40,276 nt of DNA from Alteromonadaceae bacterium (GTDB lineage: Bacteria > Pseudomonadota > Gammaproteobacteria > Enterobacterales > Alteromonadaceae), in the NCBI GenBank assembly GCA_013216015.1, contig JABSOI010000055.1, forward strand, positions 1-40,276, in the 5' to 3' direction. Within the stretch, counting starts at the first letter, position 1. Each line of letters starts with the position of its first letter. The position numbers and the translations under genes were made by a program. Of the stretch, positions 1 through 5,889 are shown one piece after another. The notes beneath the pieces are model-generated. The model made no database searches, was not told the DNA's origin, and saw only the letters and a list, made by a program, of their open reading frames with translations.

Positions 1-40
1 AGCTGATGAGGCTAATGATAGCCAAAATAAAGCGGCATAA

Positions 41-358
41 TTAAAGTAAATCATTGCAACTATATTGACAGCTTCCGCCTGTAGGATCTATGTACCTATA
101 AGGGTTATTATTCGCATATGCATAACGATTGAAGCTATGCACACCACGGAAACCTATCGGATCATTCGAGTAGAAACGACCAATAACTGGATCATAGTAT
201 CGTGCCTGCATATAACTCAACCCTAATTCTACATCAAACTTATGCCCGGTATAACCAATATCATCCTTGTAATCCCCTAAGCTTTCCCCGAACGGTTTAT
301 AATGCATGACGGAATCAGTAGCCACCGGCATTACACCTTCCTTGGCGATTAGCTTTTT
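41..358 (-). pseudogene. RHS repeat-associated core C-terminal tip, 5'-truncated
   Basis: The translation carries the end of the RHS core: HYKPFGESLGDY, then YTGHKFDVELGLSYMQARYY, DPVIGRFYSNDPIGF, and NRYAYANNNPYRYIDPTG, followed by only about ten variable residues. RHS proteins are normally over 1000 residues and are cut after the core to release a toxic tip; here both the repeat region and a real toxin tip are missing. The first ATG is at 331, but the reading frame continues upstream to about 358 with RHS-like sequence and then stops being RHS at the repeat element starting near 360. I read it as a remnant cut off by that element. No immunity gene can be recognised beside it within the window. 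Confidence 0.85.
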
Positions 359-368
359 GAAACTATCA

Positions 369-567
369 GGACACCCACTTTAAAATATTATTAAATTACA
401 TAATATATATTAATTTTTAAGGATGGGTGTCCAGATAAATACTCTTTAAGGATGGGTGTCCAGATAAATACTTATTTAAGGATGGGTGTCCAGATAAATA
501 CTTATTTAAGGATGGGTGTCCAGATAAATACTCATCCAGATAAATACTTCATCCAGATAAATACTTC
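369..567. repeat. 64-bp inverted-repeat element, copy A, with reiterated end units
   Basis: The core 369-432 has inverted ends (GGACACCCA ... TGGGTGTCC) around an AT-rich centre and is identical to cores at 2243, 3299 and 4811. The inverted match extends outward: the left end read backwards is AAGTGGGTGTCCTGATAGTT and the right end is AAGGATGGGTGTCCAGATAA. The right end is then repeated in tandem at 450, 480 and 510 (about 30-bp period), followed by two 17-bp partial units at 534 and 551. The organisation recalls REP/BIME units mobilised by Y1 (RAYT) transposases, but no such transposase is in the window. The element separates an RHS remnant from a transposase-like remnant. Confidence 0.85.
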
Positions 568-759
568 ATAACGATTTGAACAAACGATACGCTTACCGAC
601 GGCTTGTTTATCAGCGCTGGAATATTGTTTATAAACAAAGCCATGAGAAACAAAATGTCCTTGCGCAGAGCAGTGTAAGCATTTAAAGGAATGATGACTG
701 TTAAGTGAAGCAATAAACAGTTCGATATCACCCAGTGATTGAAAGAATTTCTGCATCAA
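568..759 (-). pseudogene. N-terminal fragment of a zinc-ribbon transposase-like protein
   Basis: Starting at 759 on the minus strand, the translation reads MMQKFFQSLGDIELFIASL, then FKCLHCSAQGHFVSHGFVY and VGKRIVCSNRY. The CxxC ... C pattern and the FVSHGFVYK block look like the N-terminal zinc ribbon of IS-type transposases or related DNA-binding proteins, though I cannot name the family with certainty. The coding sequence ends where the reiterated repeat units begin (about 567); the last ten codons before the apparent stop are repeat sequence. The rest of the gene is absent, so this is a remnant truncated at a repeat boundary. Confidence 0.6.
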
Positions 760-858
760 TCCATTAAATATAAATTTAAACAGACCTTCAATAAAATTTG
801 TTTATTTATTGCACAAATTTAGTTTTTCAAATTAACGTTATAGTGGGTTAACCAATGG

Positions 859-1455
859 TTGATGGGAAAATGGTTTAGATTAACTGGATCGGTTGATATT
901 AAGTTGGGAAGTTACAATTCACGTAATAATCCTGTTGGCTCTTTCAATCGTTATTCATATGTAAATAACAATCCCTATAAGTATACAGATCCAACAGGAA
1001 TGTGCTTTTGGGATGCTTGTGTAATGGAAACTGTAGCTGTTGTTGCATTAGTAAAAGCTGTAGCTGTTGTCGGTACAGCGGCATTGGCTGGTTATGCTGC
1101 TTCAGAAGCCATTAATGCTTATAATGAATCAGCAGAGCCTGTGTCTCCTGATGTAGAGTCAGGAAAGGAATTAGATCCAGCGGACAAAGGCGGTGAACTA
1201 ACTAAAGCAGGACGTGCTGGTCAAAAACATGGTAGTAGATCCGGTTCAGCATTCCCTACTGCCACAGGTGATGCGAATAGTAAAAATGATCAAGGACAGG
1301 GTATTTTAGAAGGTATTGTAAACGACCCTGATTCTACCTCGGGAGGTAACCAAAGGGGTGGGACCGATGTAACAGCTTCTGATGGAAGGGGAGCTAGATT
1401 TAATGACGAAGGTAAGTTTACTGGATTTTTGGAGCCAAAAAGAGATGGACAATAG
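859..1455 (+). CDS. Orphan RHS C-terminal tip with polymorphic-toxin domain
   Basis: Residues about 28-47 match the very end of an RHS core (VGSFNRYSYVNNNPYKYTDPTG, read in two parts); everything before it that should be core is missing. Residues 50-85 are a hydrophobic Ala/Val-rich segment. The last 90 residues carry LTKAGRAGQKHGSRSGSAFP and DGRGARFNDEGKFTGFLEP, an arrangement I know from the C-termini of many RHS and CDI-type toxins and probably an RNase-like fold (inference; family number not asserted). The next gene starts inside the last codons, as expected for a toxin-immunity pair. A free-standing 198-residue tip has no delivery module, so it may be silent, act as an orphan cassette for recombination into a full RHS gene, or be made intracellularly. 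The true start is uncertain because the 5' end is broken. Confidence 0.7.
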   Translation: MMGKWFRLTGSVDIKLGSYNSRNNPVGSFNRYSYVNNNPYKYTDPTGMCFWDACVMETVAVVALVKAVAVVGTAALAGYAASEAINAYNESAEPVSPDVESGKELDPADKGGELTKAGRAGQKHGSRSGSAFPTATGDANSKNDQGQGILEGIVNDPDSTSGGNQRGGTDVTASDGRGARFNDEGKFTGFLEPKRDGQ

Positions 1456-1666
1456 AATTAGTATAACAATTCTCAGCGACTTAAATTATGATAATCTATT
1501 AGCTGAGATTTTAATTGATGGTCAATTTATTGGTTTAGTTACCAATGAACCAGACAAAAGTGTTTGTTTTGAAATTCCTAAAGGAGAACTAAAGTTTAAA
1601 TCTCTAGACTTTGATCTTTTTCAAGAAGCTTTGAGCTTAGCAAAAAAGGAATTGCTTCAAGAATAA
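1445..1666 (+). CDS. Probable immunity protein for the RHS toxin tip
   Basis: The ATG at 1445 lies inside the last four codons of the toxin tip and is preceded by a purine-rich AAAAAGAG; an in-frame ATG at 1382 would lie deep in the toxin gene and is less likely. The 73-residue product is small, acidic and cytosolic, with YDNLLAEILIDGQFIGLV near the start and FDLFQEALSLAKKELLQE at the end. Short proteins with an N-terminal 'L-AEI-IDG-F' strand pair and a C-terminal 'EAL-LAKK' helix are familiar next to polymorphic toxins, so immunity by binding the toxin is the natural inference. The overlap implies translational coupling. Confidence 0.65.
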   Translation: MDNRISITILSDLNYDNLLAEILIDGQFIGLVTNEPDKSVCFEIPKGELKFKSLDFDLFQEALSLAKKELLQE

Positions 1667-1764
1667 AAAGAGATAAATAGGAATAAAAATAAAAGGGGTC
1701 GGTGACACTTGAGAATAGATCTCATTTAATTGTTGCTTACTCTTTTATTAAATAAAAAAATGCA

Positions 1765-1807
1765 AAAAGCCAAAGCAGTTAATTTCTTAACTGCCTTGGC
1801 TTTTTTT
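1765..1807. terminator. Strong bidirectional hairpin terminator
   Basis: AAGCCAAAGCAGTTAA pairs with TTAACTGCCTTGGCTT across a 4-nt loop with one mismatch, followed by seven T residues and preceded by A-rich sequence on the other side. It can terminate the toxin/immunity transcript from the left and the transposase fragments from the right. Confidence 0.8.
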
Positions 1808-1859
1808 GTTAGCGGCTATCTTCCTTAGCTGCTTCTACTTAGTCGCTTTAAATCAGCCG

Positions 1860-2055
1860 TTAGGCTGATTGCTGCTGTTTAATTAATGCGTCTAACATCT
1901 CATTAATAAATTTTTGCTTACCTCTCGGCATCAAGCTTATTTGCTCAATTTGCTTTTGCAGCAAAGAAGTTGGTCCTCGCTTAGTTACAGTTGCCTCAAA
2001 AAATTTATCAATTTGCTGTCGAAACTCTTTGGCTGTTGCAAAATACCGATTATTT
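1860..2055 (-). pseudogene. Transposase-like C-terminal fragment
   Basis: Read on the minus strand after an IS66 end at about 2056, the frame gives NRYFATAKEFRQQIDKFF followed by a basic tail ending FINEMLDALIKQQQSA and a stop at 1860. The 'RYF-T--EFR--I--FF' pattern resembles the end of IS630/DDE-type transposases, but the tail after it does not, so I keep the family open. An ATG at 2117 in this frame lies in the IS66 end and is not a credible native start. The upstream part of the gene is missing because IS66 sequence abuts it. Confidence 0.45.
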
Positions 2056-2230
2056 GTAAGCGTCTTATAAACCACACCTATTAACAAGATCAACGCTGAG
2101 GTAAAGTAACATTCCAAGGCAACAGGTGTTCGAGATCTGCATCGTCACCTAATGTTGGTAGCTCTTTAAAAATGTGCATCAGATAGTCAAAGGGTATTAA
2201 ACCATTAGCCTTGGCTGTCTCGACCAGACT
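2056..2230 (-). mobile_element. IS66-family remnant: transposase C-terminus and terminal repeat
   Basis: On the minus strand from 2230 the translation is LVETAKANGLIPFDYLMHIF, then KELPTLGDDADLEHLLPWNV and TLPQR with a stop at 2090. This is the IS66 C-terminal domain (TAKANG-P--YL ... LLPWN). The sequence GTAAGCGTCTTATAAACC at 2056, read inward, fits the terminal inverted repeat of IS66 elements, so the real end of the element is preserved. The rest of the transposase is missing: at 2231 the sequence switches to the 64-bp repeat element. Confidence 0.8.
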
Positions 2231-2342
2231 ATGAAACTATCAGGACACCCACTTTAAAATATTATTAAATTACATAATATATATTAATTTTTAAGGATGG
2301 GTGTCCAGATAAATACTTTTAAGGATGGGTGTCCAGATAAAT
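2231..2342. repeat. 64-bp inverted-repeat element, copy B, one extra end unit
   Basis: The core 2243-2306 is identical to the copies at 369, 3299 and 4811. It is followed by one extra right-end unit at 2319-2342. The left flank (GAAACTATCAGG) is the outward extension of the inverted end. The copy joins the broken IS66 transposase on its left to a broken minus-strand gene on its right. Confidence 0.85.
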
Positions 2343-2453
2343 ATATTGACTTTTTTCAATGTTATGCAGTTCGTTACGCATTGTTTTATACGCTTGAATT
2401 TTCGCTTCAAGCGAATCATCTTGAGGGTTATACATGTGAGCCGAACTACTCAT
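2319..2453 (-). pseudogene. 5' fragment of an unidentified gene, cut by repeat copy B
   Basis: From an ATG at 2453 on the minus strand the frame reads MSSSAHMYNPQDDSLEAKIQ, then AYKTMRNELHNIEKSQY, and then enters repeat units and stops at 2319. The native portion (about 37 residues) is polar and helix-prone. I do not recognise the family. The abrupt switch into repeat sequence indicates that the 3' part of the gene was lost at the element boundary. Confidence 0.55.
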
Positions 2454-2544
2454 AATTTGGTATTCATTCTGGTTATTGGTTAAACTATTCTGGATCTTAT
2501 TTTAAATAAGATCAAATTAACATAATAAAACTAAAATCGACCTA

Positions 2545-2892
2545 ATGAATAAACCTTTTACGCCAAATTTATGTGAGTTAGCCAATAGTATGGGGATTGC
2601 TCTTTATCAGAGAGTCACTCCTGTTGAGTCATCATTATTTTTACGTTGCCCGTTAATTGAAATTGAAAAGCTACAAAAGAAAGGGAATATTGAATTTATT
2701 CAAATTACTAAAAGCCAAACTGAATTTTTTGGTTTTCAATTGCTGAATTATTTACTCAACAGTATTAAAGGTCATGTAGTTTCGGCTCCACCTGTATCAA
2801 GTCGTGAGCGTATAATTAGATCAAAAGAAGTTCAAAAATTAACAGGTCTTTCACGTACGACCGTTTGGCGATCTAGCGATATTACCGAGTAG
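2545..2892 (+). pseudogene. Regulator with AlpA-like HTH start, probably 3'-truncated
   Basis: The 115-residue product has an unrecognised N-terminal part of about 85 residues, then RIIRSKEVQKLTGLSRTTVW, which is the first half of an AlpA/MerR-like helix-turn-helix of the type found in prophage and island regulators (R-R-EV--LTGLSR-TVYR). In the family this is followed by a second helix and a short wing; here the protein stops seven residues later with unrelated sequence. I read it as truncated. The start at 2545 follows an AT-rich leader with no strong ribosome-binding site. It could have been the excision/transcription regulator of an island. Confidence 0.5.
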
Positions 2893-3058
2893 ATCAGGTC
2901 AAGATAATCTATATTAATTTTATAAATAGTTACCAACAGCTCAAATATTGAGAGTTAGCAAAACTTACTTAAATTATTAGGTAGTATGCCTGTCGTTTAT
3001 ATTTGACTTTTCACATAAAAAGATAAAATAAATACATTACTTAATAAGTGGGTTTATT

Positions 3059-3259
3059 ATGACATCAACCATCAAAGAGATTAGTGATTCTCAAATTACA
3101 GAAGTCGCAGAACAAGCTTATGCAGATTATAGAGATGATTTTATTCACAATTTCGAAGTGCAATTAAAGCAAAGTATCGAAATTGCCGATAAGCAATTTA
3201 AAACCGGTGAATGCATAACATTAGATGAATTTGAAAGCAAACTTGATACTTTAAAATAA
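3059..3259 (+). CDS. Small antitoxin-like protein, toxin partner missing
   Basis: A 66-residue acidic protein beginning MTSTIKEISDSQITEVAEQA and ending FKTGECITLDEFESKLDTLK. The size, acidity and the C-terminal 'ITLDEFESKL' element resemble antitoxins of type II modules, which sit directly upstream of a RelE/ParE toxin. Here an ATGAAACTATCAG begins one base after the stop, exactly where a toxin would start, but that sequence is also the outer end of the 64-bp repeat element, and no toxin follows. Either the toxin was lost at the repeat or the antitoxin role is wrong. The family is not certain. Confidence 0.45.
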   Translation: MTSTIKEISDSQITEVAEQAYADYRDDFIHNFEVQLKQSIEIADKQFKTGECITLDEFESKLDTLK

Positions 3260-3260
3260 G

Positions 3261-3472
3261 ATGAAACTATCAGCATAACTATCAGAGCATAACTATCAGG
3301 ACACCCACTTTAAAATATTATTAAATTACATAATATATATTAATTTTTAAGGATGGGTGTCCAGATAAATACTCTGGTGTCCAGATAAATATCAAGGATG
3401 GGTGTCCAGATAAATACTTATTTAAGGATGGGTGTCCAGATAAATATTTAAGGATGGGTGTCCAGATAAATA
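3261..3472. repeat. 64-bp inverted-repeat element, copy C, both ends reiterated
   Basis: The core 3299-3362 is identical to the other three copies. On the left, the outward flank is reiterated as three partial units ending ACTATCAG (3261-3300). On the right there is a partial unit near 3374 and three fuller units near 3393, 3424 and 3450. Reiteration on both sides shows that both ends can grow, not only one. Confidence 0.85.
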
Positions 3473-3541
3473 TTAATCAAAAGCTCACGGGCGGTTGTGA
3501 TCGATAAGCAGCCACTAAACCTTAAAATAAGTTAATAGTAT

Positions 3542-4072
3542 ATGAAAAACACATCATTAGATTTAATCAAAGAAAAATTATGTAACGCTGAACTTGATGA
3601 TGCTTTGGAAATAGTAAGTCAATTAGTGGTTGGTGGAGATGAAGAAGTTATCCCATTTTTAATAACAAGTCTAAATAGTGAAGAACACAGAGTTAAGAAC
3701 GGTGCCGCACTCATATTAAGGGAGCAACCAGATTGCCGAGCAGTCGAACCGTTGATTAACAAGGTGATTAATCCGATAGATTCTAAAAAGTGTGCAACTT
3801 TCGCTTATGCACTAGAAACTCATGATTGTAGTGAGCATTTTTTAGATATTTTCAAAATTTTGTTTTATTCAAACTTCGAGTGCAAAGTTAACGCTCATAA
3901 TATTTTAGCTAAACAACAATTCCGATTTACAGATAAAGACTTATACCAAATCAAAGAAATGTGGAACGAATGCATTGCAAACCCGAATATATGTCCTGCT
4001 TTTGAGAATATGAGAGAAGGTATTCAAGATGATGTTGAGAGTTTTTTATATCACTTAACTGAAGAAGATTAA
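3542..4072 (+). CDS. HEAT-repeat small protein
   Basis: The 176-residue protein is all-helical, with two recognisable HEAT-type repeats: one around residues 27-60 (GDEEVIPFLITSLNSEEHRV) and the next around 60-75 (GAALILREQPDCRAVEPLI), followed by an acidic C-terminus ending in EED. Short HEAT proteins occur as immunity proteins beside RHS toxins and as integron-cassette products; both fit this neighbourhood. There is no signal peptide. It is flanked on both sides by copies of a 27-base sequence (3474 and 4132), which suggests that gene plus flank moved as a unit. The ATG at 3542 has no good ribosome-binding site. Confidence 0.6.
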   Translation: MKNTSLDLIKEKLCNAELDDALEIVSQLVVGGDEEVIPFLITSLNSEEHRVKNGAALILREQPDCRAVEPLINKVINPIDSKKCATFAYALETHDCSEHFLDIFKILFYSNFECKVNAHNILAKQQFRFTDKDLYQIKEMWNECIANPNICPAFENMREGIQDDVESFLYHLTEED

Positions 4073-4118
4073 CCTACTCATTGACCGTTGGTTCATGGCA
4101 CACTTGAGTCCAGCAATG

Positions 4119-4209
4119 ATTTAACGTAATGTAATCAAAAGCTCACGGGCAGTTGTGAGCTGTGAGTAGCAGACATTGCTAAGTTGTATACATACATAAA
4201 CTGTTAGGT
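4119..4209 (+). other. attC-like site between two small genes
   Basis: ATTTAAC at 4119 fits the R'' core (RYYYAAC) and GTTAGGT at 4203 fits the R' core (GTTRRRY) of integron attC sites, 91 bp apart, with an internal hairpin AGCTCAC/GTGAGCT. The gene after it starts only 10 bases beyond R', as is typical of cassettes. The L boxes are not clearly complementary, so this is tentative. Confidence 0.3.
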
Positions 4210-4219
4210 GTTCGTAATC

Positions 4220-4639
4220 ATGAGTTTGGCATTTAGTTACAAGGATGGAGTAAATCCAGATTTAAAAAATGAGATAACCTACTTTGGAAAGTGGCTTAGG
4301 CAGAATTATGTATTCACTAAACCATTGGAAATAAGACTTATTCATGTCCATGAAATTATTGATTTTGATGGTGTGAAGTGCGCAATTAGATGGTGGCAGT
4401 GCTCAAATGAGAACGAATCTGTAAAAGGTGAAGTCGCTGTTAAATCCTTCGACGAAAATTTAGAAAATGATGGGCCATCAGTGGCTTACCCGACTGTTAT
4501 TGCCTCAATTAGTAGAGTAATTAAATATTACTTTTTAGCTATACAAAACCTACCAGAAAATGAGGATTCAGTTACAGAGTGGGGAGACAATGTTATGTCT
4601 GCATATATAGACAAAATAGCGCCACCACCTATAAATTAA
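4220..4639 (+). CDS. Hypothetical cytosolic protein, cassette-like
   Basis: The 139-residue product is soluble and acidic, with no signal peptide. Landmarks are FGKWLRQNYVFTKPLEIRLI near the start, IRWWQC in the middle, and a proline-rich end (APPPIN). I do not recognise a family. An ATG at 4220 directly after a GTTAGGT core is preferred over an in-frame GTG at 4208. By size, isolation and flanking sequence it looks like an integron-cassette gene or an orphan immunity gene; neither is proven. Confidence 0.5.
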   Translation: MSLAFSYKDGVNPDLKNEITYFGKWLRQNYVFTKPLEIRLIHVHEIIDFDGVKCAIRWWQCSNENESVKGEVAVKSFDENLENDGPSVAYPTVIASISRVIKYYFLAIQNLPENEDSVTEWGDNVMSAYIDKIAPPPIN

Positions 4640-4783
4640 TACCTAGCAGAGACTATGGCACAATGACCATCTCTTTATGGTTCATTTGAGTAACACATCG
4701 ATAGTCGGTGTGAGCGAGAAACGGAAGTTAAAGATATCTATTAACAATAACGTCTTGTTGTTTAAAGGAATAAAAATGACAAA

Positions 4784-4884
4784 AACTATCAAAAAACTAT
4801 CGAACTATCAGGACACCCACTTTAAAATATTATTAAATTACATAATATATATTAATTTTTAAGGATGGGTGTCCAGATAAATAT
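4784..4884. repeat. 64-bp inverted-repeat element, copy D
   Basis: The core 4811-4874 is identical to the other copies. The left flank carries two extra partial AACTATC units (4784-4800). The right side has only the single native end. A possible gene start (AAAGGAATAAAAATGAC) lies directly to its left and runs into the element, so another gene may have been cut here. Confidence 0.8.
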
Positions 4885-5122
4885 TTTCAGTATCTTACCA
4901 ATTTATTTTTCAAACTCTTCTTTATTCTTTTGAAGCTCTGCTATAGGTTCGAGTCAATCTGAACCTCTACTTTTAATATTTCATCATTATCCATTGAAAT
5001 CACCATACTCTAGAAAAACATAACTCCCTGTTAACAGACAAAATATAGTTGGCTAGAATAAGCGACGAAGGAACATTGTTTAGAAACATAACAATATATT
5101 ATGGATACTTCTCAATGTTTTC

Positions 5123-5270
5123 AGGATGGGTTTGCTTAGACGTAACCCATCAGTTTATAACCACTTGAATATTGTAACGATAAAATATAGTACAAACAGA
5201 ATCAATATAAATATGTGAAATAATTCAACGCTTGAACTACGTGTTACGCTGTACGGCTAACTCATCCTAC
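5123..5270. repeat. Diverged 'GGATGGGTTAGCC' inverted-repeat element
   Basis: AGGATGGGTTTGCTTAGACG at the left is inverted at the right as CGGCTAACTCATCCTAC, with internal GTAACCCATC/GTGTTACGC arms. It is a worn copy of the element seen twice in tandem at 18011-18486 and again near 22228. No gene is visible between 4890 and 5889; the stretch is filled by this and the nested MITEs that follow. Confidence 0.6.
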
Positions 5271-5340
5271 GAACATTTTATTCATTACAAAATATATATT
5301 AAAAATGCTGCAATGTATAAATGCAAATTTGATAGCATAA

Positions 5341-5654
5341 CTAGTGTCCGTCCAGAAACGGGGTCGTAGCGAGAGCGATCCAATGGTGCAATATATATTA
5401 CTATACCCGTTACCTTTCAAAATGCGGGAATTTGAGGTGAATTAAAAAGCATAGTTACAAGACGCTGATTCGCCGGATAAGTTATTCTTATTTAAGATTC
5501 AGCAACGCAGTAAATATGTTTTTTAAACGAATCAAAACCTGCATTTTGAATGGTGATGGGTATAGATATGGGCGTTTAGTCATTCTAGTGGTGTTTATAT
5601 TGTGCCAGTGGGAGGTCCGCAGTAGACATTCGTTTCTGGATGGGCACTAACTAG
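5341..5654. mobile_element. MITE with TGTCCGTCCAGAAACG ends, containing a second MITE
   Basis: The left end TGTCCGTCCAGAAACG (after CTAG) is inverted at the right as CGTTTCTGGATGGGCACTAA (before CTAG), suggesting a 4-bp CTAG target duplication. A single matching end is also found at 22378-22395. A second, TA-flanked MITE occupies 5404-5562 inside it. There is no transposase. Confidence 0.65.
5404..5562 (-). mobile_element. TA-flanked 157/159-bp MITE, diverged copy nested in another MITE
   Basis: It begins TACCCGTTACCTTTCAAAAT and ends in the inverted TTGAATGGTGATGGGTA, with TA on both sides. It is a worn copy of the element found at 11286, 24459 and 31774, in the same orientation as the last. 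TA duplication suggests mobilisation by an IS630/Tc1-mariner-type transposase (inference). Confidence 0.75.
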
Positions 5655-5889
5655 GTATGGGAAGGTCAGCGAAACAAAAAAATCACTAACTCACTGTGGA
5701 GCACAAAGTAATATGATAGGGTCATTAAAGGACTTGAATTACATATTGAAACTGCACTTATATACGAGCAACTAAGCTGTAATAAATTACCAATATTAGA
5801 ATAACGCGCTTGGTGTCCAACGATATAAAATGAAGCAAACCAAATTAAATTCAAATAACGTAACATCACACAAGAGATGAAAAATTATT

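Noticed and set aside
421-567. Tandem 30-bp repeats that could be taken for a CRISPR array
   Set aside because: The units follow one another with no variable spacers, they are AT-rich ends of the 64-bp element, and no cas gene is present.
1445-1666. Start of the immunity gene at 1382
   Set aside because: That ATG would overlap the toxin gene by 74 bases and has no ribosome-binding site; the ATG at 1445 has a suitable purine run and a typical short overlap.
4677-4862. 61-residue open frame on the plus strand
   Set aside because: More than a third of it is inside the 64-bp repeat element and the rest has no recognisable feature.
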